A DNA stretch of 64,000 nt from Chitinophagaceae bacterium PMP191F (GCA_001302245.1 LGYU01000009.1:1-64000), one strand, 5' to 3'. Shown: positions 1-9,565, counted from the stretch's first letter. Made by a program: numbers and translations. Notes: generated by a model not told the origin, from the sequence alone.

Positions 1-1756
1 CCCAGCTATAGGTAAGTGTACCATTGCTGATGGATGATGTATTGGTAAAGCTGTAACTATTACCGGTAAGGCACTGGCTGCCGGCTGTACCGGTGGTGAA
101 GCTTGCAACAGGAGAAGCATATACTATTACGGTTTGGGTACTGGTTTCAGTAGCCTCCCCTTCATCTTCTGTAGCTGTCAGGGTAACTGTATAGGTACCT
201 GGCGCATTATAGGTATGTGAAGGACTGGTAGTAGTAGCAGTATTGCCATCACCAAAATCCCAGCTATAAGAAAGTGTACCGCTGGTGATAGAAGATGTGT
301 TGGTAAAGGTATAGCTATGCCCACTGAAGCATTGGTTTGCTGTATTAACAGTAAAGCCTGCTGTAATTGCAGGGCCGGCTGGTGCTGCTGCAGTGGTGAA
401 TGTTTCATCAACCGTATAAGTAGTGCCATTTGCGTTGGTAGCATAGGCTCTGAAGTAATACAGTGTATTGGGTGTAAGTCCGCTGATGCCGGTATTGAAA
501 TTGCCGGTTGTTCCGGTAACAGTGGTTTTGTTGGTAGTAGGATTGGCTGTAGTACCATAATAGAAACCACGTTCAGTAATAGCAGAGCCTCCATCACCAT
601 TTACAATAGCTTCGATGGTGGCGCTGGTATTTGATATGTTGGTAGCCGCAGGACCTGATACAATAGGAGGTCCTGTCGATACAAAGGATGTCATAATGGT
701 AGGAAGACCGATAGCGGATGTTTTGCTGCCAAGTGACTGACCTCCTATTACGTAATTACAACCGGTACCCAATACGTTAGGATTATTGATAACACTGAGA
801 GAAGTGGCTCCAAAGTTAGCTACATAGATCTTACCATTTACTGCTATTTGTAAGGCCCCTTCTGATGCGCCAGTTCTCAGGGTAAACTGACTGCTCTGGA
901 TCTGGGTCTGTGTACCTGCTTCCAGGTTGAACTGGTAAGTACCGGCGCCAAAACCATGTACATACAATACTTTTCCATTGGGGGAGAATTCTACACCATA
1001 GGAGGAAGCCACTGTCAATGCGATGGGAGTGCTTACTACACCGGTCACCTTATTAAACGATAATACTTCTGTTTTGCCTGCAAAATAATAGGTCATAGCC
1101 AGCTTGGTTCCGGTAATATCACTTTTAAGATAGCCAATATCGCCATTTGAAGGAGTGGTATATCCAACACTGGTAATGACAGGATTAGCCAGGTCAAGGC
1201 CAGCAGTAGTGAGCTTATAAGCATAGTATTGATTGCTACCTCTTTTATGGGTAATGATCCAGTAAAAGTTATTGGCAAACACTGCACAAACACTTTCTTC
1301 TGTTGTTGCAAGTACCGGCACGTTCTTGGGGGTAAGTACATCTCCTAATCCACCATTCAGGCTCATATCAACAATGGAGTAGTATAAACTTGAGTTACTG
1401 TATGCGGAAACAGTGAAAATAAAATATTGGCTGGGCTTTCCGGGATATGGCACAATAATGCCGGATTGAGCGGAAGAAGGGTCACCCAACAGTCCGGTAC
1501 CATTGGGCATGGTTCCATGATTTTTATTGTAGACTTTTATACCATCTGTATAGAATAATAAGTTTCCATCCGCATCACTGATGGTAGCACAACCTTCAGT
1601 AGTGCTGAGCATGCCATTAGTGAGAATCGTTGGGGGATCAGTATTGAAATTAAGACCGGCATTATTGCCAAAATACCAGTAATTACCTTGCTTTTGGGCC
1701 TGGGCAAAAAAGGTCACCAGTACTACCTGAAGTAGTACCAACACATATCTTTTCAT
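1..1756 (-). CDS. Secreted PKD/fibronectin-like repeat protein (3' end outside window)
   Basis: The reading frame opens with ATG at 1756 and stays open to the window edge, so only about 585 N-terminal residues are visible. It begins with a signal peptide (MKRYVLVLLQVVLVTFFAQA) and continues into a beta-propeller-like region with phrases such as YWYFGNNAGLNF and GVEFSPNGKVLYV, which resemble WD40/YVTN-like propellers. A fibronectin type III-like segment follows (TNISNTSATIEAIVNGDGGS), then at least one and the start of a second PKD domain (YSWDFGDGNT). This architecture is common in Bacteroidota cell-surface or secreted proteins that end in a T9SS sorting domain; that tail would lie beyond the window. 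The small secreted protein ending 9 bases upstream on the same strand suggests co-transcription. The substrate cannot be told from the sequence. Confidence 0.85.
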   Translation of the reverse strand, partial: MKRYVLVLLQVVLVTFFAQAQKQGNYWYFGNNAGLNFNTDPPTILTNGMLSTTEGCATISDADGNLLFYTDGIKVYNKNHGTMPNGTGLLGDPSSAQSGIIVPYPGKPSQYFIFTVSAYSNSSLYYSIVDMSLNGGLGDVLTPKNVPVLATTEESVCAVFANNFYWIITHKRGSNQYYAYKLTTAGLDLANPVITSVGYTTPSNGDIGYLKSDITGTKLAMTYYFAGKTEVLSFNKVTGVVSTPIALTVASSYGVEFSPNGKVLYVHGFGAGTYQFNLEAGTQTQIQSSQFTLRTGASEGALQIAVNGKIYVANFGATSLSVINNPNVLGTGCNYVIGGQSLGSKTSAIGLPTIMTSFVSTGPPIVSGPAATNISNTSATIEAIVNGDGGSAITERGFYYGTTANPTTNKTTVTGTTGNFNTGISGLTPNTLYYFRAYATNANGTTYTVDETFTTAAAPAGPAITAGFTVNTANQCFSGHSYTFTNTSSITSGTLSYSWDFGDGNTATTTSPSHTYNAPGTYTVTLTATEDEGEATETSTQTVIVYASPVASFTTGTAGSQCLTGNSYSFTNTSSISNGTLTYSW

Positions 1757-1765
1757 TATAATAAG

Positions 1766-2239
1766 CTATTGGTTTGAGAATATTGGATTTTGCTGCAACT
1801 GACCTGCTGTATATAGCAGGCTTGTGAGCACATAACAGCTTACAGGTTGTCCGTTTTTACGGGCAATACTTCCTACGGAAGTTCCCTGAAGCGATGGAAT
1901 AAGTTTTTTGGTAAGGGTTTCATCTGAAGTACTGAGTATGCTGGCCGAACGTATCTGGCCATTGCAATCAACCAACAATAATAGTTGTGCATTGAATCCT
2001 GAAGGTGCATGATTGACACTTAATATAGATTCAATTTTCTTTTTGCTGCTCCACGATCGGGGATCGGGGTTGATCGTTTCTTCCACCTGCGGCAGTGCTT
2101 TCACTGCATCAATGTGGCTTAATCTGGATTGCGGAGAACGGAATTTTTCGGTTAGGCATGGATCATTTTTTCGTTGTTGTGCTTCCACTTGTTGAAGCAA
2201 TAGCAATAACCCAAGCGCAGACAGGATGCGTTTGTTCAT
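1766..2239 (-). CDS. Small secreted protein of unknown function
   Basis: A 157-residue protein that I do not recognise. The first 20 residues form a signal peptide (MNKRILSALGLLLLLQQVEA), so the mature chain is exported to the periplasm or beyond. The C-terminal half (GFNAQLLLLVDCNGQIRSAS, then LTKKLIPSLQGTSVGSIARKNGQPV) resembles in outline the small TonB-C/energy-transducer-like fold (a strand, a variable loop, then a second strand ending in a GQPV-type turn), but this is only a resemblance. It ends 9 bases before the start of the PKD protein, so the two are probably one transcription unit with this gene first. Confidence 0.7.
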   Translation of the reverse strand: MNKRILSALGLLLLLQQVEAQQRKNDPCLTEKFRSPQSRLSHIDAVKALPQVEETINPDPRSWSSKKKIESILSVNHAPSGFNAQLLLLVDCNGQIRSASILSTSDETLTKKLIPSLQGTSVGSIARKNGQPVSCYVLTSLLYTAGQLQQNPIFSNQ

Positions 2240-2778
2240 TTTTATCAGGGTTTAGTTCGACCCTATTAACAAAACTTGTGATAAATTATTGTACTTTAAT
2301 AGATTAGGGGAAATATCCCAAATCCTGTCAAACTGTTGCTACATCTGCATTTCAGCCTATTGTATTTGTGTAAAAAAAAACTTCATTTTTGTGATTTCTT
2401 GATAATTGTCAAAAGTGGTTTGCTGTATACAGTACAATGGTTATGAATTATTTATAATTGATAAATGCTAAATCTGATCAAGATGTGTACGTAGATCATT
2501 TAAAAAATTAGCATGGTTTGAATGTGTTTTTTGGCCTCAAAAAAGACAGAAAAACAGCGGGAATGGCAAATGTTTATATAATGGGAACAATCCTGCCCTG
2601 TTAAGGATAAACTGCATTCCGGAAGCACGGGCATTGAAGAGCGGCGTATAATATTTACTAACGGTTGAATGTGCGGTATAGTAAGTAAATATTTTTAATA
2701 GAAAGGCTGTCGTTTTGTAAGCTGGCCTACAGATTGCGGTACATATCTGTATGGACAGCTATATAATAAACCAGGAAC
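2240..2778. other. AT-rich intergenic stretch without a recognisable gene
   Basis: No coding frame with plausible composition is visible. It must contain the promoter of the secreted-protein pair to its left. One 9-bp inverted repeat (ATATTTACT at 2651 and AGTAAATAT at 2684, 24 bases apart) stands out but has no clear partner gene. The right end merges into the decayed heme-oxygenase-like gene, whose true start cannot be located. Confidence 0.5.
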
Positions 2779-3333
2779 TTACGCCTGCAGCATAATATCA
2801 AAAAAATTACTGCTGTGGCGCATCTGGTAAGGTATGTACAGCAGGTACGTACCAGCAGGGACTATGCTGTATTGCTGTATGTATAGTTATTTTTCTCCTT
2901 TGGAAAAAGAACTGGATAATTTTCTGGCTGATATCCTTCCGGGTTATCAGTTGCGTAGGAAAGCAGGGAATATTTATAGTGACATTGAAGTATTGCTGCA
3001 GCCTGTAAATACGCCTGTTTCTATGCTATTGCCTGTTATCAGTAATATCAATGAGGCGGTGGGATGTTTTTACGTAATGGAAGGTTCTGCTTTGGGAGGA
3101 ACTGTTATTAAAAAATTATTGCTGGAACAAAATCCTGATATTCCACAAGAAGCTTTTTCTTTCTTTTTGGGTTATGGCGAAAAGAATACAGGATGTGGGA
3201 AGATTTTGTCTGTTTTTTCAATCATTCAATTACTACAGACGAACAACTGGAAACAGCTACTGCTGCTGCCAATGATTGTTTTAATAAACCGGAACAATGG
3301 ATCAAGATCTGCTATAGCGGGGTACTTGATTAG
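2779..3333 (+). pseudogene. Heme oxygenase-like (BphO/HO family) pseudogene, two frameshifts
   Basis: Three pieces in alternating frames together read as a bacterial biliverdin-type heme oxygenase. Piece one (about 2779-2880) ends in RTSRDYAVLLYV. Piece two, in the next frame (about 2877-3190), contains YSYFSPLEKELDNFL and the family-typical FYVMEGSALGG. Piece three, back in the first frame from 3193, gives MWEDFVCFFNHS and ends PEQWIKICYSGVLD before TAG at 3331. The GYGE.....MWEDF junction is what the family shows as GYG(x)nMW. The two shifts restore the original frame. No intact N-terminal histidine region is recognisable. As written the gene cannot make a full enzyme; sequencing error at both points is the alternative. 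No phytochrome partner gene is nearby. Confidence 0.7.
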
Positions 3334-3464
3334 TTAGCATTGTTCTTAGGTATCGCTATCGTTACTCTTCTATCAAATAGGCACTCTCGGTCAAAAAATG
3401 TAATTTTGCGGGTCTTGCAGACGAGTTGATCTGCAACAAGGTTTTTTACTGTAATGTAGTTTCT

Positions 3465-3860
3465 ATGCGATATTCTCAATGGATTGGTATACTGGCAGCC
3501 CTGGTACTGATTGTGGCTTGTTTTCTTCCCTGGACATTTCATCCTGATCTGAATAAGACATTTACCGGTTTTTATTCTGAGAACAATGTATATGGTAAAC
3601 CCGGTAAGGTGTTTATATTCCTGGCCGTAGTGGCAATCATCTTATATCTTATTCCCAAAATATGGGCTAAACGCTGGAACCTGTTGTCCGGAGCCCTGGT
3701 AGTAGCTTTTGCTATCAAGACCTTTATTACTTTTTCTGGTTGCTACCGCGGTATCTGCCCGGTAAAACAACCCGGTATCTGGATGATGTTAGCTGCCAGT
3801 GTGGTAATGCTGATCATGATCTTAATGCCGGATATGCCCGTGCCAGAGGAGAAGAAATAA
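3465..3860 (+). CDS. Four-helix integral membrane protein, unknown function
   Basis: A 131-residue protein starting at ATG 3465 (MRYSQWIGIL); a TTG 39 bases earlier extends the frame but adds non-hydrophobic sequence. Four hydrophobic segments are visible: near residues 5-22 (IGILAALVLIVACFLPW), 46-65 (VFIFLAVVAIILYLI), 72-90 and 104-123 (MMLAASVVMLIMILM). Two cysteines sit in a short loop (SGCYRGICP). The tail is charged (PVPEEKK). It resembles many small uncharacterised Bacteroidota membrane proteins and no function can be assigned. Its TAA stop is also the first three bases of a repeat element. Confidence 0.7.
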   Translation: MRYSQWIGILAALVLIVACFLPWTFHPDLNKTFTGFYSENNVYGKPGKVFIFLAVVAIILYLIPKIWAKRWNLLSGALVVAFAIKTFITFSGCYRGICPVKQPGIWMMLAASVVMLIMILMPDMPVPEEKK

Positions 3861-3991
3861 TTTGAAAATTTGTGAACAGGTTAATTTGAAAATGTAAAGG
3901 CTGATAGTCAGATGGTTTGATTGCCTGATAGTTAAGGTTGTCTTGTATTGCGTTATCAACTTAAAACCTACAACCTATTACTTACAACATT
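3858..3991. repeat. Word-like repeat between two convergent stop codons
   Basis: The block starts on the TAA of the gene to the left with TAATTTGAAAATTTGTGAA, repeats TTAATTTGAAAATG, and runs into AGATGGTTTGATTGCCTGAT. The right end, read on the minus strand directly after the TGA of the VIT gene, is GTTGTAAGTAATAGGTTGTA. The left 85 bases align closely with the block at 57241; the right 23 bases match the block at 44111 at nearly every position. It contains no open reading frame of its own. Confidence 0.75.
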
Positions 3992-4690
3992 TCAATGTTC
4001 AAAAAGTCTTGCTACTCCAAATGCGGCGGCAGCGGCCATGGCTCCGATCAACATTACTTTGAGTGCACCTACCCACGGATTGACGCCTGTTATCCTGCTT
4101 TTGAAGAAACCAAAAATGAACAGGCAGAGTAGTGTTACCACTACTGATATTTTGAGCGCATTTACCGGCGTATCAGTAAAGAAGTAAGGACTCAATGGAA
4201 CAAGTCCACCCACTATATACGATAAACCGATATTCAATGCCGATTTGGTAGCCCGGCGTGGATCTGGTTTGTCCAGCCCCAGTTCATATTTCATCATAAA
4301 GTCTACCCACTTGTCTTTGTCCTGCGCAATTTCTTCCACTGCTTTGTCCTGGATGTCTTTGCTGAGGCCAAGATTGCTGAAGAACTCCCTGACCTCGGCT
4401 TTCTCTACTTCGGGTACCCGTTCTACTTCATCGTATTCACGTTTTACTTCGCTGTTGTAATGGTCCTGTTCTGTTTTCCCCGCCAGGTAACCACCCAGTC
4501 CCATAGCAATGGACCCGGCAGCAATTTCAGCAATGCCTGCAATAACGATAATACTGGTAGATTGCACGGCGCCGCTTAAACCTGCAGCCAATGCAAAAGG
4601 AACGGTCAGCCCGTCGCTCATGCCTATCACAATATCTGTAAGCAGGTCTGAACTGGTAAGGTGTTCTTCTGTGTGCAGATGTGTTGCCAA
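3992..4690 (-). CDS. VIT1/CCC1-family iron/manganese transporter
   Basis: A 232-residue membrane protein of the VIT1/CCC1 family, which moves Fe2+ or Mn2+ across membranes. Family hallmarks are the first helix IVIGMSDGLTVPFALAAGL, the second helix rich in small residues with GSIAMGLGGYLAGK, a soluble helical metal-binding segment of about 80 residues rich in Glu and Lys (SEVKREYDEVERV to KYELGLDKPDP), and three C-terminal helices. No ATG lies upstream of the first helix; the best start is TTG at 4690, 24 bases after the rocD stop and in the same frame as rocD. An ATG at 4621 would cut into helix 1. Translation coupled to rocD is likely. A repeat element begins right after its stop. Confidence 0.88.
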   Translation of the reverse strand: MATHLHTEEHLTSSDLLTDIVIGMSDGLTVPFALAAGLSGAVQSTSIIVIAGIAEIAAGSIAMGLGGYLAGKTEQDHYNSEVKREYDEVERVPEVEKAEVREFFSNLGLSKDIQDKAVEEIAQDKDKWVDFMMKYELGLDKPDPRRATKSALNIGLSYIVGGLVPLSPYFFTDTPVNALKISVVVTLLCLFIFGFFKSRITGVNPWVGALKVMLIGAMAAAAAFGVARLFEH

Positions 4691-4714
4691 GTGATGAATA
4701 ATTAGAACAACAAG

Positions 4715-5929
4715 TTACAATTTTTCCAGGCTTTGCTGAATAATGCTGACACACTCTGTGATCTGGTTGCGCGTAATGAGTAATGGTGGTGCCAGCCTGA
4801 TCTTATCGCCATGAGTGGGTTTAGCCAGCAGCCCCAGTTCTTTCATCTGCAGACACAAATCCCAGGCCGCATCTTTCTCAGCATGATCAATTACGATGGC
4901 ATTGAGCAATCCTTTACCGCGTACCAGTGCAATATGGGGCGATTGTAAAGCCAGTAATTGTTGTCGCAGGTATTCGCCCTGTTCAGCGGCATTTTCTATC
5001 ATCCGTTCTTCTTTTAACACTGTTAATGCTGCAATGGCAACTTTACAGGCCAATGGGTTACCACCGTAGGTAGAACCATGTTCTCCCGGCTGAATGGTGA
5101 GCATTATTTCATCATCGGCCAATACTGCCGAAACCGGCAGGGTACCTCCGCTCAGCGCTTTGCCAAGGATCAGGATATCCGCACGTACCTGTTCATGATC
5201 ACAGGCCAGCATACGTCCTGTGCGTCCCAGGCCGGTCTGGATCTCGTCGGCCATAAACAATACATTAGCAGCCTCGCAATAACTTTTGGCGATTGAAAGG
5301 TAGCCATCGTCAGGAACTACTACACCCGCTTCACCCTGTATGGGTTCTACCAGGAAACCGGCAACATTGGTATCCTGTAATGCAACTGCCAGTGCGGGTA
5401 GATCATTATAAGGCACTACTTTGAAGCCAGGCATAAAAGGACCAAAACGGCTATAAGAGGAAGGATCGGTACTGAATGAGATCACTGTGCTGGTGCGACC
5501 ATGAAAGTTATGATCGCACACAATAATAGTGGCTTTGTTTTCAGGAATGCCTTTTACCATGTATCCCCAGCGACGGCATAATTTGATAGCTGTTTCCACA
5601 GCTTCTACGCCGGTGTTCATCGGCAACACTTTGTCATAACCAAAGTAACGGGTAATGAACTCTGCATATTCACCCAGTACATTGTTGTGAAAAGCTCTTG
5701 ATGTAAGTGTCAGTTGCATGGCCTGTTCCATAAACGCAGCCATGATCACAGGATGACAATGCCCCTGGTTAACAGCAGAGTAACCACTCAGGAAATCGTA
5801 GTAGCGTTTGTTATCAACATCCCACATAAAAACACCTTGTCCCTTTTGCAGTACAACCGGCAGGGGATGATAATTGTGTGCACCATATTGTTCTTCGAGA
5901 TCAATATAATATCTGGTCTTATCAGACAT
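4715..5929 (-). CDS. rocD: Ornithine aminotransferase
   Basis: A class III PLP-dependent aminotransferase that converts ornithine and 2-oxoglutarate to glutamate semialdehyde and glutamate, linking arginine breakdown to proline and glutamate. The start at 5929 ([20 protein letters not shown]) matches the family; an in-frame extension to 6001 is hydrophobic and unlikely. Visible motifs are [32 protein letters not shown] (PLP phosphate binding), HNFHGRT, the Asp-containing [16 protein letters not shown] and the PLP lysine in [10 protein letters not shown]. At about 404 residues it has normal family length. It lies directly upstream of the VIT transporter gene on the same strand. Confidence 0.95.
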   Translation of the reverse strand: MSDKTRYYIDLEEQYGAHNYHPLPVVLQKGQGVFMWDVDNKRYYDFLSGYSAVNQGHCHPVIMAAFMEQAMQLTLTSRAFHNNVLGEYAEFITRYFGYDKVLPMNTGVEAVETAIKLCRRWGYMVKGIPENKATIIVCDHNFHGRTSTVISFSTDPSSYSRFGPFMPGFKVVPYNDLPALAVALQDTNVAGFLVEPIQGEAGVVVPDDGYLSIAKSYCEAANVLFMADEIQTGLGRTGRMLACDHEQVRADILILGKALSGGTLPVSAVLADDEIMLTIQPGEHGSTYGGNPLACKVAIAALTVLKEERMIENAAEQGEYLRQQLLALQSPHIALVRGKGLLNAIVIDHAEKDAAWDLCLQMKELGLLAKPTHGDKIRLAPPLLITRNQITECVSIIQQSLEKL

Positions 5930-6205
5930 GGTCAGGGTAGAATGCATACCAAAAAAATGAGAAATGAATAATAAATAATGTAAACAGGAAAGTAAGGACA
6001 CAAGGGGGCCGGGGGAATACGGGAACTAACCTCGATGGTTGAGAAAATCAAGATTGAAATGCAGAAAATGTACTATGTGAATGGTAGTATTGATACCGTA
6101 TGATTTATTACGAAGATACAGTTTTTTGAGGGAACGTGCAAGCAGAAGAGATACTGATAGCTGAATGTTTTGATTTTTATACTCAACCTTTCAGTCATCA
6201 AACCA

Positions 6206-7024
6206 CTATGCTATGATGTGATAAGGATAGGAGGGTAGTAATTCCTGTTGTATCTGACCTTTGGAAAAAAGACCATAAAAGCTTGAACCGCTGCCAGACA
6301 TGGAAGCATATACGGCGCCTGCACGATACAGATCTTCTTTTACTTTTTTCAATTCGGGATAATGAGCGCACACCGGTGCTTCAAAATCATTGGTCACAGC
6401 ATCTTTCCATTGTTCTACCGGTAAACTGATCGCTTCCTGCAACGATTGTGCAGGTGCTGCAGGTGTGATGTTGGCAAATGCCCAGGCTGTACTGATATGA
6501 ACAGCAGGGTGTACTAGCACCCATGAATAACCTGAAAGATCAACCTGTACTGGTGTCAATATTTCGCCACGTCCTGTGGCATAACAAGGCTTATTGAGAA
6601 TAAAAAAAGGACAATCGCTGCCCAGTTGTAATGCATAATCCAGTAGCTGTGTATCTGACAACCGTAACCTGAATTTATTATTCAGCAATTGCAGCGTAAA
6701 AGCTCCATCGGCAGAACCACCTCCCAAACCTGCACCCATCGGTATATTCTTGTGCAGGTGCAGTTGAATGGCTGGTAATTGTGGAAAATCATTTTTCAGC
6801 AGTTGCCATGCTTTCATGCACAGGTTGTTGTCTGTATTGCCAGCTACAGGTAAACCGGTAAGTGTAAATTGTATGGGTGATTGCTGATCGTTGCCGGTAA
6901 TTGCTTCCAGGATATCTTTTACAGCAACAGGATAAAAAACGGTTTCCAGGTCGTGGTAACCATCCTGCCTTTTGCGGGTGATATGTAATCCGAGATTAAT
7001 TTTACAATTGGGAAATACGATCAC
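6206..7024 (-). CDS. ispE: 4-diphosphocytidyl-2-C-methyl-D-erythritol kinase
   Basis: A GHMP-family kinase of the non-mevalonate isoprenoid pathway; it phosphorylates CDP-methylerythritol with ATP. The N-terminus FPNCKINLGLHI carries the conserved Lys and Asn, the segment DGYHDLETVFYP binds substrate, and residues 95-109 hold the glycine-rich ATP loop (PMGAGLGGGSADGAF). The C-terminal motif SMSGSGSSFYGLF is the third GHMP motif. The protein is 272 residues, normal for the family. The start is a GTG at 7024, since no ATG precedes the conserved N-terminus. It follows the bifunctional-nuclease-family gene by 55 bases on the same strand. Confidence 0.96.
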   Translation of the reverse strand: MIVFPNCKINLGLHITRKRQDGYHDLETVFYPVAVKDILEAITGNDQQSPIQFTLTGLPVAGNTDNNLCMKAWQLLKNDFPQLPAIQLHLHKNIPMGAGLGGGSADGAFTLQLLNNKFRLRLSDTQLLDYALQLGSDCPFFILNKPCYATGRGEILTPVQVDLSGYSWVLVHPAVHISTAWAFANITPAAPAQSLQEAISLPVEQWKDAVTNDFEAPVCAHYPELKKVKEDLYRAGAVYASMSGSGSSFYGLFSKGQIQQELLPSYPYHIIA

Positions 7025-7079
7025 GGATCTTATGATTTTAAAGGATTTCGCTGATGAATATATCCTTTCAATCTTTTAA

Positions 7080-7682
7080 TCAGCGGTTCTTTTTGCGGCT
7101 GTTGATCTCATCGCGGATGGCAATGGCGCGGATATAATCTTCCTGTTCCAGCACTTCGTTCAGGAGGGTGTTCAGTTCTTCCAGTGACAAACCTTTCAGA
7201 TCATCATGTGCAGACGAGGTTTCTGCTGCCACTGCTTCGCGGGGTTGTTTTTTCTTACCGCTGCCTCCGGTATCTTCCATCAGGATACCGGCATTTTCGA
7301 GAATGTTATCGTATGTGTAAATGGGACAGCCAAAGCGAACGGCCAGCGCAAGAGCGTCTGAAGTACGGGAGTCTATTTCTACAGTATCGTGTTCACTAAC
7401 GCAAACGAGTTTGGAATAGAAAATGCCTTCCTGCAGATCACAGATGATGATCTCCTGCAGATCGATGGTAAAGGCGTTCATGAAATTTTTCATGAGATCG
7501 TGGGTGAGCGGGCGGCTGGGATGCATCTTTTCCAGTGCTACTGCAATGGCCTGAGCTTCAAACCCACCGATAACGATTGGAAGGCGGCGCAAGCCGTTTA
7601 CTTCCCCTAATACCACAGCATACGAATGGGTTTGCGTAATACTGTGCGATAAGGCGACTATTTCCAACTCTATTTTCTTCAT
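7080..7682 (-). CDS. Bifunctional nuclease (BFN/DUF151) family protein with UVR motif
   Basis: Residues 1-130 are a BFN/DUF151 domain, recognisable by LPIVIGGFEAQAIAVALE, PLTHDLMKNF and SRTSDALALAVRFGCPIY. A linker follows (GGSGKKKQPREA), then a C-terminal helical hairpin of the UvrB/UvrC type (LEELNTLLNEVLEQEDYIRA and AIRDEINSRKK). Plant and bacterial relatives have reported DNase/RNase activity, but the role of the bacterial two-domain form is poorly known. Length (200 residues) is typical for Bacteroidota. Its own promoter is likely, since a terminator separates it from etfA. Confidence 0.9.
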   Translation of the reverse strand: MKKIELEIVALSHSITQTHSYAVVLGEVNGLRRLPIVIGGFEAQAIAVALEKMHPSRPLTHDLMKNFMNAFTIDLQEIIICDLQEGIFYSKLVCVSEHDTVEIDSRTSDALALAVRFGCPIYTYDNILENAGILMEDTGGSGKKKQPREAVAAETSSAHDDLKGLSLEELNTLLNEVLEQEDYIRAIAIRDEINSRKKNR

Positions 7683-7711
7683 AACGAACCACGAAACTAA
7701 GGGTTTTTATC

Positions 7712-7742
7712 AAAAAAATGAGGCCAAAATCATTTGGCCTCA
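7712..7742 (-). terminator. Rho-independent terminator of the etf unit
   Basis: A perfect 9-bp stem (TGAGGCCAA and TTGGCCTCA) with a 6-base loop, followed on the minus strand by seven T residues. It lies 22 bases beyond the etfA stop and ends the etfB-etfA transcript before the next gene. Confidence 0.85.
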
Positions 7743-7764
7743 AAGTATTATCCGGGGATTTGTT

Positions 7765-8730
7765 TTAAGCGATCCCTTTTAGTTTTTTTATTGCTTCGGT
7801 AATTTTGGGCACCACTTCAAAGGCATCACCTACTATGCCGTAATCGGCTGCTTTGAAGAAGGGGGCTTCGGGGTCTTTATTGATCACCACAATGACCTTG
7901 CTGCGGTTTACACCGGCCAGGTGCTGGATGGCACCGGAAATGCCAATAGCGATGTACAGGTTGGGTGCAATGGCCAAACCGGTCTGACCTACGTGCTCAT
8001 GATGCGGGCGCCAGTGTACGTCGGCCACCGGACGGCTACAGGCTGTTGCAGCTCCCAGTACGTGGGCAAGATTCTCTACCAATCCCCAGTTCTCGGGGCC
8101 TTTTAATCCACGGCCACCGCTTACTACAATGTCTGCTTCGCTTAATGGTACTTCACCGCTTACTTTGTTGACAGCGGTTACTTTTACTTTTGATGCTTCT
8201 ACAGTAGCGCTAAAAGGGGCTACGGTTGCGGTACCTTCTCCGGCAGTTACGGTATATGAATTGGGATTCAGTGCAATGACCTTAACAGGCGTATTGATAG
8301 CGATGCTGGCAAATGCTTTCCCGGAGAAAACGTTTTTCTTTACGACAAACCCGTTAGTGGTATCGGGCAACGCTACAGCGCCGGATACAAGTCCTGCTTT
8401 TAAACGGGCAGCCAGGCGCGGTGCCAGGGCTTTACCGTCTACGTTGTTGGAAAAAATGATCACTTCTGCACCGGTTGCCTGGGCTACCTGGCCAATAACG
8501 CCCGTAAATACCTGTGCATCGAAATGGTTCAGGATGTCGTTGGCTACATGGTGAATTTTTGAAACACCATATTTGCCCAGTGCAGCAAGGTCTTCTGTAA
8601 CCGTACCAAGTACTACAGCTTCGGCAGCAGTGCCAAGCTGTGTGGCAATTTTAGCACCATAGCTCAGCGCTTCCAGTGATGCTTTTTTTACATGGCCTTC
8701 AGCCTGGTCGATGTATATTAAAACTGACAT
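7765..8730 (-). CDS. etfA: Electron transfer flavoprotein alpha subunit
   Basis: Alpha subunit of the FAD-containing heterodimer that passes electrons from acyl-CoA dehydrogenases to the quinone pool. The start at 8730 gives [20 protein letters not shown]; upstream in-frame sequence is repeat-derived and not conserved. The C-terminal FAD-binding region is clear: [37 protein letters not shown], and [20 protein letters not shown] followed by [10 protein letters not shown]. It is 321 residues, normal for the family. etfB lies just upstream, with a repeat block filling the 91 bases between them. Confidence 0.97.
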   Translation of the reverse strand: MSVLIYIDQAEGHVKKASLEALSYGAKIATQLGTAAEAVVLGTVTEDLAALGKYGVSKIHHVANDILNHFDAQVFTGVIGQVAQATGAEVIIFSNNVDGKALAPRLAARLKAGLVSGAVALPDTTNGFVVKKNVFSGKAFASIAINTPVKVIALNPNSYTVTAGEGTATVAPFSATVEASKVKVTAVNKVSGEVPLSEADIVVSGGRGLKGPENWGLVENLAHVLGAATACSRPVADVHWRPHHEHVGQTGLAIAPNLYIAIGISGAIQHLAGVNRSKVIVVINKDPEAPFFKAADYGIVGDAFEVVPKITEAIKKLKGIA

Positions 8731-8732
8731 AA

Positions 8733-8833
8733 AGACTAATTTGAAAATTTGACGATTTGAGAATTTGAAAATGAAAGCTTTTATGATGGTGGCATTTTCA
8801 AATTGCCACATAAGCTCATTTTCAAATTGCTTT
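8733..8833. repeat. AATTTGAAAAT-word repeat between etfB and etfA
   Basis: The block holds CTAATTTGAAAATTTG and GAATTTGAAAATG on the plus strand, then the inverted words CATTTTCAAATTG twice, so its two ends are inverted copies of each other. The right end overlaps the stop of etfB: on the sense strand the TGA sits inside GCAATTTGAAAATGAG. The same words occur at 3858 and 57241. Confidence 0.75.
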
Positions 8834-9565
8834 GGCTTCTTCGTGCAGCAAACGAACCAGTTCTTCAGGATTGTCTGCAGGTACCAGCTTTACGCCTGCT
8901 TTGGCAGGTGGTAAAGAGAATCCTACTACTGAAGTCAGTGTATCTGTAGCTACAGGTTCTATTGCTTTAAGAGGTTTGGTACGCGCACCCATAATTCCTT
9001 TCATATTGGGAATACGTTGTTCTGCCATACCTTTCTGACAGCTTACTACCAGTGGCAGTGCAGCTTCGCATACTTCTTCACCACCTTCAATTTCGCGGGT
9101 GATGGTAGCTGTGGTACCGTTCAGGTCAAATTTAGTTGCCAGCGATACATAAGGCAGGTTCAGTAATTCAGCCACCATGCCACCAATGGAAGAACCATTG
9201 TAATCGATGGTTTCTTTGCCGGTAAATACCAGGTCGTAACCGCCTTGTTTGGCTACTTCGGCAATTTGTGACGCAATATAAAAACTATCATGACTGTCGG
9301 CATTTACACGAATGGCCTCATCGCCACCCAATGCCAGCGCTTTGCGGATAATAGGATCGGCGTCGGCTGTACCCACTGTTACCAGGTGCAGCACAACGGA
9401 AGGATCTTTTTCTTTCAGTTCAATAGCACGTACCAATGCATACCACTCATCGTAGGGGTTGATAATCCATTGTACACCATCCTGCGCAAATTTCGTATTG
9501 TTATCAGTGAAAGCTATTTTTGCCGTGGTGTCCGGCGTTTTGCTGATGCATACCAGAATCTTCAT
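8822..9565 (-). CDS. etfB: Electron transfer flavoprotein beta subunit
   Basis: Beta subunit of electron transfer flavoprotein, which binds AMP and completes the FAD heterodimer with EtfA. Diagnostic stretches are MKILVCISKTPDTTAKI, WIINPYDEWYALVRAIELKE, a GKETIDYNGSSIGGMVAELL segment and the signature VSCQKGMAEQRIPNMKGIMGA near residues 177-197. At 247 residues it is full length. It is transcribed before etfA; a divergent TPR-tilS unit begins 116 bases away. Confidence 0.97.
   Translation of the reverse strand: MKILVCISKTPDTTAKIAFTDNNTKFAQDGVQWIINPYDEWYALVRAIELKEKDPSVVLHLVTVGTADADPIIRKALALGGDEAIRVNADSHDSFYIASQIAEVAKQGGYDLVFTGKETIDYNGSSIGGMVAELLNLPYVSLATKFDLNGTTATITREIEGGEEVCEAALPLVVSCQKGMAEQRIPNMKGIMGARTKPLKAIEPVATDTLTSVVGFSLPPAKAGVKLVPADNPEELVRLLHEEAKAI

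Noticed and set aside
178-634. Open frames on both strands inside the PKD protein gene
   Set aside because: They are low-complexity shadows (Leu/Pro-rich or Cys/Ser-rich) of the frame that encodes the signal peptide, propeller and PKD domain.
2651-2692. 9-bp inverted repeat as a regulatory site
   Set aside because: The arms are simple AT text 24 bases apart and no intact gene starts nearby.
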